Below are positions 1 through 8,003 of a DNA stretch of 64,000 nucleotides, one piece after another. The notes below the pieces were generated by a model. The model had not been told where the DNA came from, ran no database searches, and saw only the letters and a program-made list of their open reading frames with translations. Numbering within the stretch: position 1 is the stretch's first letter; each line of letters starts with the position of its first letter. Source of the stretch: an uncultured Lachnospiraceae bacterium. Lineage in GTDB: Bacteria > Bacillota > Clostridia > Lachnospirales > Lachnospiraceae. Position numbers and translations under genes: made by a program. Location: assembly GCA_910578645.1 (NCBI GenBank), contig CAJTQI010000008.1, positions 128,991 to 192,990 of the forward strand, given 5' to 3'.

Positions 1-1
1 A

Positions 2-1054
2 GAAAGGGTTGTCACAAATCTGGCCAACCAGTTTGTGGACAATGGATATGATGTGATTATCGCCACGGAGTGGTATGGTGAGAATGAATTTAAAACTGAC
101 AAGCGTGTCAGACGTGTGCATGTTGGGTTGCGGCAAGGCGATGAGAAGAAACATCGCCTTATTCAGTTTTATCTGCGGGTGAAGTATTTACGGGATTTTT
201 TGAAAAAAGAAAGACCCGACATTCTGATTCCCTTTGCAAGGAAAGCGCTGTACAGGGGATTGATGGCCGCATATTTTATGAAGCTGCCGGTGTTAATTTC
301 CATACGTACCGACCCGGCGGGACATTATGAAGAACGTTCCGATAAGATACAGATACCCATACTGTTTCCGCGGGCGGACGGCTGTGTGTTCCAGACGCAG
401 GGTGCAAAGGAGTTTTTTGCCCCCAGGCTGCAGGATAACTCGCGGATTATTTTAAATCCGATTAATCCCAAATATATCGGATTGCCTGAGCCTCAGGAAA
501 GGTCGAAGACGGTGGTGCAGTCAGGCAGGCTTGTGGACTTTAAGAATCAGCCCATGCTAATCAGGGCGTTTGTCGAGGTGCATAAAAAGCATCCCGATTA
601 CGATTTGAAAATATACGGAGGAGATTCCTTTGACGGTACGAAGGAAATCCTGGAGCGGATAATAGAGGAAAACCATGCCCAGGACTATGTACATTTGATG
701 GGAGCCAGTGACAGCCTGGAAAAAGAACTGATAGATGCGGCGTTATTTGCCTTTTCTTCAGATTGGGAGGGTTTACCCAATGCGCTGCTTGAGGCCATGG
801 CGTTGGGGCTTCCCATTGTGGCTACGGATTGTCCCTGTGGAGGACCGCGGACGGTTATGACGGACGGGGTGGATGGCCTTCTTGTTCCAATCAAAGACCA
901 GAAGGCGATGGAGGACGGCATAAACCGTCTTATCGAAGACAGGGAACTGGCCGGACGTCTTGGCAGGGAGGCGAAAAAGATTGTCCTGCGTGCCAACGCA
1001 GATGCCGTATATGTGCAGTGGAGAGACTATATAGAAGAATTGTGCAGGAAGTAG
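2..1054 (+). CDS. GT4 glycosyltransferase, 5' end missing
   Basis: A retaining GT-B glycosyltransferase of family GT4, predicted to add a sugar to a lipid-linked glycan on the cytoplasmic face. The frame is open from base 2, and the residues before the GTG at 35 (ERVVTNLANQF) match the conserved N-terminal GGAERV-type helix, so GTG 35 is internal and the gene starts outside the window. The C-terminal domain has the donor-site pattern SSDWEGLPNALLEAMA (about bases 755-802), then a GLPIVATD strand. It resembles the GT4 at 5667-6788 (GGAERV, SEGVSNALIEALATGLPVISTD), suggesting duplication. Sugar specificity cannot be read from the sequence. Confidence 0.93.
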   Translation, partial: ERVVTNLANQFVDNGYDVIIATEWYGENEFKTDKRVRRVHVGLRQGDEKKHRLIQFYLRVKYLRDFLKKERPDILIPFARKALYRGLMAAYFMKLPVLISIRTDPAGHYEERSDKIQIPILFPRADGCVFQTQGAKEFFAPRLQDNSRIILNPINPKYIGLPEPQERSKTVVQSGRLVDFKNQPMLIRAFVEVHKKHPDYDLKIYGGDSFDGTKEILERIIEENHAQDYVHLMGASDSLEKELIDAALFAFSSDWEGLPNALLEAMALGLPIVATDCPCGGPRTVMTDGVDGLLVPIKDQKAMEDGINRLIEDRELAGRLGREAKKIVLRANADAVYVQWRDYIEELCRK

Positions 1055-1097
1055 AAGATTGAAAAGAGAGACGAGAAGCGCAGAAATGGGGTAAAAG

Positions 1098-2555
1098 ATG
1101 AACCGTAGCAAAATTGTTGAGAAAATTGTGATTATACTGAATTGCGGCGCCATATTTTTTATGGTGTATGTGATTACAAAAGGGGCGGGATACACGGTGC
1201 TTTTGGGGGATGATTTCACCCACGGAGTCAGGGTCGGGGTTTTTCATGTCCCCTTTTTTCAATATCTGCTCGCTTCCGTCCGGTATATGAGAGAAATATA
1301 TTTGGACTGGCAGGGGACATATTTTGCAATGTTTCTCCAGGCGCTTTTTTCTCCTGTGAACAACTTTGGTATGGCGCAGCTCCGGGCTGTCATGATGTTT
1401 AATGCGCTGTTTTTCTTTGTCTCATTGTTCGGTATGTACTGGGCGGCTTCGGGGTATGTTTTTTGCGGGAGAAAGGAAATTTCTATTCGGCTGAGCATCT
1501 TTACAGTTATCTTGTTTGCGATATTGGATGCGGATGTGTTTACGGAAATTTTTTTCTGGTATTCTGGTGCGGTGGCATATAGTATCCCCTTTTCTTTCCT
1601 CTTTCTTTCCGTAGCCTGTTTCCTTATGCAAAATCACACATGTTATTCTAAAAAGATAAGAAATCTGTTGACAGTGTGCGGTGCCATATCGGTTTTCTTA
1701 GCTTCGGGAGGCTCCCTGGCAGTCAGCGGAACGGGCTGTTATGCTGTTGTGCTTATGACCATAGGGTTTTATCTTGTGTCCAGGAAAATTTCCGTGAGAA
1801 ACATAATTGTTACGGTGGCGGGAATTGCAGGTGCATTGGTTAATGTGGCCGGGCCCGGTAATTTTTCCAGGCATACCTATAACAGTGGTGAAGATTCCTG
1901 GATGCTTGTGCAGTCGGTGAAGTGGGCGGTCAAGACGGTCTGGCGTGAAATTGACAGGCTGACGGGAGAGACAATGTTTGGCGTCATGCTTGTAATTATG
2001 GTTTTGGCAGGCATTTATTTGGCAAGAAGACTGAAACCTGTGTTTTGGGCGTATGGCATTATCACTGTTTTGGCGTTGGCAGCCGGGTATGTGACGGCGT
2101 TTCCTGTTGCTTTTGGATACGGTGGCTCAGAATTTCCAAACAGATGTTATTTTATATTGGATGTGACATTGGTGCTGTCTATATTGAATTTTGCTCTGTT
2201 TGCAGGATGCTGCCTGGATAGATGGGCGGACTTATATGAGAGTAGGAGAGCCTGTGCTGTTCTTGTGATAGTGACATTTTCGTCATTTTTATTTGCGCCG
2301 CAGTCCTTTTCCGATTCTTCCCTGATGGCGGTGGCAGGCTCGGTGCATGACGGCTCCTACAGAGAATATTATGAGTCATGTACCGCTTTGTATGATTATC
2401 TGGCGGATTGTCCGGAGGATGATGTGGTGCTTGAGGTGCCTGGATATATTGAAGATTTTGAATGTTTTTATCTGGATGAGGACGAGAACGGGTGGGTGAA
2501 CGTGGGTATGGCGCAATTTTACCACAAAAATTCCGTGAGAAAGAAAGCGGAGTGA
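1098..2555 (+). CDS. Polytopic membrane protein, DUF6056-like
   Basis: A 485-residue protein with an N-terminal hydrophobic helix (about residues 8-28) and roughly ten further membrane segments. After the first helix is an acidic pair in LGDDFTHG, then DWQGTYF, and the protein ends FYHKNSV plus basic residues. The same three landmarks occur in the proteins at 15163-16779 and 57224-58720, so the three are paralogues. I recognise the family as DUF6056-like. An acidic pair in the first external loop of a polytopic protein is typical of GT-C transferases that use polyprenyl-phosphate sugars, so an extracytoplasmic glycosyltransferase role is plausible but inferred. Start ATG 1098 lies shortly after a G-rich site, 43 bases downstream of the GT4. 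Confidence 0.8.
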   Translation: MNRSKIVEKIVIILNCGAIFFMVYVITKGAGYTVLLGDDFTHGVRVGVFHVPFFQYLLASVRYMREIYLDWQGTYFAMFLQALFSPVNNFGMAQLRAVMMFNALFFFVSLFGMYWAASGYVFCGRKEISIRLSIFTVILFAILDADVFTEIFFWYSGAVAYSIPFSFLFLSVACFLMQNHTCYSKKIRNLLTVCGAISVFLASGGSLAVSGTGCYAVVLMTIGFYLVSRKISVRNIIVTVAGIAGALVNVAGPGNFSRHTYNSGEDSWMLVQSVKWAVKTVWREIDRLTGETMFGVMLVIMVLAGIYLARRLKPVFWAYGIITVLALAAGYVTAFPVAFGYGGSEFPNRCYFILDVTLVLSILNFALFAGCCLDRWADLYESRRACAVLVIVTFSSFLFAPQSFSDSSLMAVAGSVHDGSYREYYESCTALYDYLADCPEDDVVLEVPGYIEDFECFYLDEDENGWVNVGMAQFYHKNSVRKKAE

Positions 2556-2587
2556 TTGTCTCGTGGCGGCTTACCGGGAAAATTATC

Positions 2588-2616
2588 TTGTGGCGGTGCT
2601 GTGTAGCGTATATAAT
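2588..2616 (+). promoter_or_regulatory. Candidate sigma-A promoter before the deacetylase gene
   Basis: In the 156-base gap before the gene at 2712 there is a perfect TATAAT (2611-2616) with TTGTGG (2588-2593) exactly 17 bases upstream. The -35 matches consensus at only three positions. The gap also holds a GC-rich stretch (about 2648-2680). It may be an internal promoter for the following genes. Confidence 0.45.
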
Positions 2617-2711
2617 GATAGAGGGATATAAAGCGGCCATAGTAAACCCGGGACAGGGAAGAGGCCTGCCGGGGCCCTATTAGTTAGAGAGGAAATGAAT
2701 GGAGGAAGCAT

Positions 2712-3470
2712 ATGTTTTCATACGATGATTATAAAGAGATGATTCGGATAATACAGTCTACAGGCAGGTATTGCTGCTATGCGGATGCACTTGGCAGGGA
2801 TAAGTTTGTCATTATGCGCCATGATGTGGAGTACAGTGTGGAGCGCGCCTACCAGATGGCGAGAGTGGAGCAGAGTATGGATTTTGCTTCCACATTTTTT
2901 TTCCAGTGGACAAACAATACTTACAATATCCTGTCCAGGAGAAACATGGATATGATTAAGGATATGCATGAGAGAGGACAGCATATCGGCCTTCATTTTG
3001 CATTAAACGGCATGACGGATATGCAGCAAATCCGCAAGCGTATAAAGATGGAAATGGAAATTTTAAGCGAAATGTTTGGATTTGGAATTACTGAATTTTC
3101 CATACATAGGCCGTCTAAGGATGTTTTGCGGGAGAATATTAAGATGGATGGCATCCTGAATGCGTATCAGGATGATTTCTTCACATTTTCGGATAAAATA
3201 ACGGATGATACTGAATTGAAAGTCAAGTATATGTCGGATGCAAACCATATTTGGCGTTACGGGTATCCTGACGAGGCGAACATTACCGGCTATGATAAGG
3301 TGCAGATATTGGTGCATCCTTTTGCCTGGTGCAAAAAAGGGTATAATAATTTTGAGAATTACAGGGCCTTATTGCAGGAGAAATATGTGGAGTTGGTGGA
3401 ATCCGTGGACCATGAGTGTAAGGATTTCGGCGAGTATAAGGAATATTTTCTGGAGAAGGACGTGCGCTAG
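2712..3470 (+). CDS. NodB-like polysaccharide deacetylase domain protein
   Basis: A 252-residue protein of the carbohydrate esterase 4 / NodB fold, which removes N- or O-acetyl groups from sugars. It has the first NodB motif as RHDVE (residues 36-40; the usual form is a His-Asp-Asp or His-Asp-Val-Asp type) and a histidine cluster around residues 86-95 (HERGQHIGLHF) that would supply metal ligands. A late HPFAWC segment resembles the final family motif. No signal peptide or membrane segment is visible, so it probably acts in the cytoplasm on a nucleotide sugar or lipid-linked intermediate. ATG 2712 follows GGAGGA by five bases. Glu in place of the usual second Asp leaves activity uncertain. 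Confidence 0.75.
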   Translation: MFSYDDYKEMIRIIQSTGRYCCYADALGRDKFVIMRHDVEYSVERAYQMARVEQSMDFASTFFFQWTNNTYNILSRRNMDMIKDMHERGQHIGLHFALNGMTDMQQIRKRIKMEMEILSEMFGFGITEFSIHRPSKDVLRENIKMDGILNAYQDDFFTFSDKITDDTELKVKYMSDANHIWRYGYPDEANITGYDKVQILVHPFAWCKKGYNNFENYRALLQEKYVELVESVDHECKDFGEYKEYFLEKDVR

Positions 3471-3532
3471 GGCATTGTTTTAGCAGATTGCGGTATAGAG
3501 GAAGAGAGCATTATAAGAAATAGGGTGGATAT

Positions 3533-5428
3533 ATGTGTGGAATATGCGGCTACGTCAGTAAGAGAAATATAACCCTGGAACAGTTAAAGGCAATGAATGA
3601 TACTATGTATCACAGGGGGCCGGATGACAGTGGGGAGGAAATCTACGAAATGAGCGGTGGATGGCAGGTGGGTTTCGGCCAGAGAAGGCTGGCCATCATG
3701 GACTTATCGGCTTTGGGACACCAGCCCATGCATTCGGCGAACCAACAGGTTTCCGTTGTCTTTAACGGAGAAATTTATAACCATCGTGAATTGCGGGAAG
3801 AATTGGCGGACTATCCCTTCCGGTCGAATTGTGACACGGAAGTCATCATAGCCGCCTATTTAAAATGGGGCATTCGGTGTGTGGAACGTTTTAACGGGAT
3901 GTTTGCCATTGCGCTTTACGACAGGGAGACGGAGGAACTCTGGCTTGTACGTGACCGGATTGGAAAGAAACCGCTTTATTACTGGTATGAGGGTGGGAAC
4001 CTTGTGTTTGCATCGGAGATGAAACCGATTATGGCTTGTCCGGGATTTGATGGACGGATTGATTCGCGTGTCCTGTCAAGATATCTCTTTCAGCAGTATA
4101 TCAATGCGCCGGAGAGTATCTATGAGCATGTCTATAAGACAGAGCCCGGTTCCGTGGTGCTCTTTTTAAAGGGAGAACTTCGTACCTGGAAATACTGGGA
4201 TGTGAAAAAGGTCTATCATGAGGCGCAAAAGAGTCTTGTAGAAGACTATGCCCAGGCTAAAAATGAATTGAAAGAACGCCTGAGAAAGTCGGTAAAGGCC
4301 AGAATGGTTGCGGATGTGCCATTGGGTTCTTTCTTAAGCGGCGGTTACGACTCTTCCCTTGTAACGGCCATCGCCCAGGAGTGCTCTGACAGTCCTGTGA
4401 AGACTTTTTCTATCGGTTTCCATGAGGAAAAGTACAATGAGGCCAAGTATGCCAGGGCTGTGGCGGATTATCTTGGGACGGACCATACGGAACTTTATAT
4501 TGATGAGAAAGATATGTTTGAGTTGGTGGAGAGCATTCCGGCCTATTATGATGAACCTTTTGCGGACAGTTCCGAGATTGCCACGATGATGGTCTCCAAG
4601 CTTGCCAGAGAGTATGTGACGGTGGCCTTGTCAGGCGATGGCGGGGACGAGTTTTTCTGTGGATACAATATTTATGCCAATGTTGCCCAGGCTCAGCGCC
4701 TGGACGGTCTGGGGGCCATGGTGCATGGCGTATGCAGCCTGCCGGGATTCAAACAGGCGCATATGGAGAATAAACTTCCTTTTCGTGTCCGGGTAATAGC
4801 GGGCAACCGTGAGAGGGAGAGTAAGACCCAGTTTGGAGCGGGTAATTACCTTGTCCGGGCGAAGGCTATGGTAAAACAGAAGGACAGCGGGGATGAATGG
4901 CTTCCGGTTCATTATCTGACAGAGAGCGAGTACCAGGTGAAGAACTGGCAGATTAGAAGAATGCTGCTTGATATGGATACTTATTTACCAGGGGATATTC
5001 TCTGTAAAGTGGATAGAGCTTCCATGAAATATTCCCTAGAATCCAGATGCCCGATTTTGGATACAGACGTTATGGAATTTTCCTACAGGATTCCCCACAG
5101 ATTTAAATATGCGGGTAAGGACAAGAAGCATATTCTGAAGGACATTGCTTATGACTATATACCCAGGAATTTACTGGACAGGCCAAAGGTGGGATTTGGT
5201 GTTCCGCTGGACAAATGGCTCCGGGGAGGGCTTCGGGAACAACTGTTAGGATACAGCAGTTATGAATTTTTAAAACGTCAGGATATTTTCGATGCACAGT
5301 ACGTATCTAAGATGGTGGAAGAGTATATCCGGACGGGAGACAGGGGGCCGGCTACGGGAGCAAATTATTCAAAACTGACATGGTCCTTCTTCGTCTTCCA
5401 ACAGTGGTACCAGAAATATCACGGATGA
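3533..5428 (+). CDS. asnB: Asparagine synthase (glutamine-hydrolysing) family amidotransferase, copy 1
   Basis: A 631-residue class II glutamine amidotransferase plus ATP-dependent synthetase. The protein starts MCGICGY, giving the catalytic Cys2 nucleophile of the glutaminase domain (about residues 1-210). The synthetase domain carries the pyrophosphatase loop as LSGGYDSS (about residues 266-273; AsnB normally has SGGIDSS) and LSGDGGDE (about 364-371). In polysaccharide loci such proteins often amidate uronic acids rather than make asparagine. A second copy lies at 8004-9896, and the co-location with glycosyltransferases favours glycan amidation (inference). ATG 3533 is fixed by the Cys2 requirement and follows AGGGTGGA. 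Confidence 0.9.
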   Translation: MCGICGYVSKRNITLEQLKAMNDTMYHRGPDDSGEEIYEMSGGWQVGFGQRRLAIMDLSALGHQPMHSANQQVSVVFNGEIYNHRELREELADYPFRSNCDTEVIIAAYLKWGIRCVERFNGMFAIALYDRETEELWLVRDRIGKKPLYYWYEGGNLVFASEMKPIMACPGFDGRIDSRVLSRYLFQQYINAPESIYEHVYKTEPGSVVLFLKGELRTWKYWDVKKVYHEAQKSLVEDYAQAKNELKERLRKSVKARMVADVPLGSFLSGGYDSSLVTAIAQECSDSPVKTFSIGFHEEKYNEAKYARAVADYLGTDHTELYIDEKDMFELVESIPAYYDEPFADSSEIATMMVSKLAREYVTVALSGDGGDEFFCGYNIYANVAQAQRLDGLGAMVHGVCSLPGFKQAHMENKLPFRVRVIAGNRERESKTQFGAGNYLVRAKAMVKQKDSGDEWLPVHYLTESEYQVKNWQIRRMLLDMDTYLPGDILCKVDRASMKYSLESRCPILDTDVMEFSYRIPHRFKYAGKDKKHILKDIAYDYIPRNLLDRPKVGFGVPLDKWLRGGLREQLLGYSSYEFLKRQDIFDAQYVSKMVEEYIRTGDRGPATGANYSKLTWSFFVFQQWYQKYHG

Positions 5429-5524
5429 TAAGACGGAGAATATAACCGGCGCAATCTTATATAAGATAAAATAACGCTGTAAAATAAAGTTTTTTGGTGG
5501 AAAAAGAAGTCGGAAAATAGCAAC

Positions 5525-5540
5525 AATTGCGTACGCAATT
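5525..5540. promoter_or_regulatory. 16-bp perfect palindrome in an AT-rich gap
   Basis: AATTGCGTACGCAATT is a perfect palindrome in the 238-base gap between the first amidotransferase and the next GT4 (5429-5666). The gap is much more AT-rich than its neighbours and is one of the longest in the cluster. It could be an operator for a dimeric regulator or a short hairpin. I see no convincing -35/-10 pair or T-run terminator nearby. Confidence 0.4.
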
Positions 5541-5666
5541 TAAATGGCGAAAATAAAATCAAATTTAATAAAAATTGTCTTTTTAGAAGAAAATGCAGGA
5601 AAAATGAAGCGAAACTGCAAAATATGGTAGTTTAAAAAAGAATATGAAGGATTTTATTCAAAAGGC

Positions 5667-6788
5667 ATGAAAAAAGTCGAAAGAGAAAAACATGTAGCTT
5701 TTTATATTGGCTCCTTACATAAAGGAGGAGCCGAGAGAGTCTTTGTCAATCTTGCAGATTTCTTCCGACAGGAGGGATATAGGGTTACTATAGTCACCCA
5801 ATATCAGTTTCCGAAGGAGGAAGAATACGACCTTCCCAAAGGGGTGAAAAGGGTGCTGTCGGAACTGACGGATGAGGAGATAAGTAACAACCGTATTGTT
5901 AATTTTTTCCGACGTGTCCGGAAGCTTCGGAGAGTGTGGAAGACAGAGAAACCCAACCTGGTGTTATCTTGTATTGGTAAGAATAATTTCATGACAGTTG
6001 TTACGACAATGTTTACGAAAACTAAGGCTGTGGTATCTGTAGTAGGTGAGGCGAAGGAAGAATATCCGGGCAGGCTTATGCGTTTTCTTGCCAATCTTCT
6101 TTTTCCTTATGCGGCAGGGATTGTCCTGCAGACGGAACGGTCAAAATATTTCTTTTCAAAAAAAATACAGAAACGGGCTGTTATTCTTCCAAACTCTTTG
6201 AACCCTGCTTTTATCAAACCACGGTATGATGGAGTACGGGAGCGGCGGATTGTGGCAGTGGGGCGTCTGGACGCCAATAAGAACCATGAAATGATGATTC
6301 GCGCTTTTGCGGCGTTGAAAGACAAATATGCGGAATACACCCTGACCATATATGGCGAAGGGGAGTTACATGGATATTTGGAAAATCTTGCCGGAGAACT
6401 TGGACTTTCGGAAAGGGTGTTTTTGCCGGGGGTAATTCCTGATGTGGCGGCACGGATTGAGAGGGCGGCGCTCTTTTTGCTTACCTCCTATTCGGAGGGG
6501 GTTTCTAATGCGCTGATTGAAGCGTTGGCCACCGGACTTCCGGTGATTTCCACGGATGTGCCAAGTGGCGGCACGGTGGAGCTGATGAGGGACAAGGAAA
6601 ACGGGTTGATTATTCCTGTGGGAGACCAGCATGCTCTTGAGAATGCCATGGACAGGCTGCTTGGAGAGCCGACTTATGCGGACAGGCTTGGCAGGGAGGC
6701 GTCTAAGATTCAGGAGCGTCTGGCGCCGGAACGGGTGAACCGCCTCTGGAAGAGCCTTTTTGACGGGATTATGGCAGCGCAGAAATAG
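5667..6788 (+). CDS. GT4 glycosyltransferase
   Basis: A 373-residue GT-B transferase of family GT4. The N-terminal domain opens HVAFYIGSLHKGGAERVFVN, the acceptor-domain signature of this family. The donor domain has VAVGRLDANKNHEMMI (around residue 197) and the SEGVSNALIEALATG Glu-x7-Glu-type site near residues 277-291. No membrane segment is evident, so it acts at the inner membrane face. It closely resembles the partial GT4 at the left edge. The start ATG 5667 has only a weak AAAAGG site; the next in-frame ATG is deep in the fold, so this start is preferred. The long AT-rich gap upstream may hold its own promoter. Confidence 0.92.
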   Translation: MKKVEREKHVAFYIGSLHKGGAERVFVNLADFFRQEGYRVTIVTQYQFPKEEEYDLPKGVKRVLSELTDEEISNNRIVNFFRRVRKLRRVWKTEKPNLVLSCIGKNNFMTVVTTMFTKTKAVVSVVGEAKEEYPGRLMRFLANLLFPYAAGIVLQTERSKYFFSKKIQKRAVILPNSLNPAFIKPRYDGVRERRIVAVGRLDANKNHEMMIRAFAALKDKYAEYTLTIYGEGELHGYLENLAGELGLSERVFLPGVIPDVAARIERAALFLLTSYSEGVSNALIEALATGLPVISTDVPSGGTVELMRDKENGLIIPVGDQHALENAMDRLLGEPTYADRLGREASKIQERLAPERVNRLWKSLFDGIMAAQK

Positions 6789-6826
6789 AGCAGAACATGA
6801 GTGTAAAATAAGAAAGGACAGAGTAA

Positions 6827-7918
6827 ATGTGGCAGGGTAAAGCAAAGGCAGTCATACAGGCTGCGGCATTTATCGGTATTTTTATCGTATTGCTTATTGC
6901 CGTATCTTATATGGTGAGGACAAATGGGGATGTGAAAGACCGCTTTTCGGGCTTCTATGCGGAGAAGGATGACACGCTTGATATCGTTATGGTCGGTTCC
7001 AGTCCGGTATTCCCCTATTATGTGGCGCCTAAACTGTGGGGAGAGACCGGTATTGCGATGTATCCTTTATCATCCAATATGCAGCGTCCGGTTGCCATGA
7101 AATATTTAGTACAGGAAGCCGAGAAGAGCCAGTCTCCGGCATTATATATTTTCGAGATGCGGATGTTTACCATTGAGGATGCAGGTTTAAGCGAAAACAT
7201 GGCTTATACCCGGGGCGTGACAGACAATATGAGGTATTCGCCCCTGAGGTGTAAGACGATACAGGCTATGGTGCCTGCGGACAATGAAGAAGGGCGTATC
7301 AGTTTTTACCTGGATATTATGAAGTATCATACGAACTGGAAGATGCTGGCTCTTGCATCCGAGTGGAAAAATATCGCCTACCATAATCCACATCCCCTGA
7401 AAGGATATACTTTTAAGGATGAGGTGGGGCCACAGCCAATGCCGGACTGCGGCAATGCCGAAGGGGTGAAGGAGATTCCGGCGGAGCAGGAAGCATATTT
7501 GAGAGACTTGTTAGATTTTTTGAAAGAAGGGCAAAGGGACGCGCTGTTTATCGTATCTCCTTACGGAGAATCACTAAAAGAGCAGCAGATGTTTAATTAT
7601 ATGGAAGAGATAACTGCCTCCTATGGCTATCCTTTTCTAAATATGAACGATTACTATGAGGAAATTGGCATTATTTTCGAGGAAGATTTTGCAGACTACG
7701 GCAGCCATACCAATGCGGTGGGGGCAGAGAAGTGTACGGATTTTTTGAAAGAATATTTGCTTACACATTATGACTTCAAGGATAAACGCGGCGATAAGGC
7801 ATATGCGTCCTGGGATGAATCATATGCCCTGTGGCAGGAGGAGATTGGCCCGGCGAGGGAGACGATTCAAGACAGGATTGCCAAGGAAGAATATGCCGTG
7901 ATTGCCGAGAAAGAATAA
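6827..7918 (+). CDS. Membrane-anchored SGNH/GDSL-like hydrolase
   Basis: A 363-residue protein with one N-terminal transmembrane anchor (about residues 8-27), the rest predicted outside. VMVGSSPVF (near residues 54-62) looks like the SGNH block I with its nucleophilic serine, and DYGSHTNAVG (around 289-298) matches the distal Asp-x-x-His block. Such anchored SGNH proteins, related in architecture to AlgJ/AlgX and DltD, add or remove acyl groups on exported glycans. No MBOAT acyltransferase partner is visible in the window. ATG 6827 follows AGAAAGGA. Acyl transfer versus esterase activity cannot be decided from sequence. Confidence 0.72.
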   Translation: MWQGKAKAVIQAAAFIGIFIVLLIAVSYMVRTNGDVKDRFSGFYAEKDDTLDIVMVGSSPVFPYYVAPKLWGETGIAMYPLSSNMQRPVAMKYLVQEAEKSQSPALYIFEMRMFTIEDAGLSENMAYTRGVTDNMRYSPLRCKTIQAMVPADNEEGRISFYLDIMKYHTNWKMLALASEWKNIAYHNPHPLKGYTFKDEVGPQPMPDCGNAEGVKEIPAEQEAYLRDLLDFLKEGQRDALFIVSPYGESLKEQQMFNYMEEITASYGYPFLNMNDYYEEIGIIFEEDFADYGSHTNAVGAEKCTDFLKEYLLTHYDFKDKRGDKAYASWDESYALWQEEIGPARETIQDRIAKEEYAVIAEKE

Positions 7919-8003
7919 ATTTTTCTGTTAGGATTAGATTAAGTAAGCGTAGAAGTTGCGAAAGCTGTGGGAAATGACCCGGACAGAGGAAAGGAAAGTG
8001 CGT

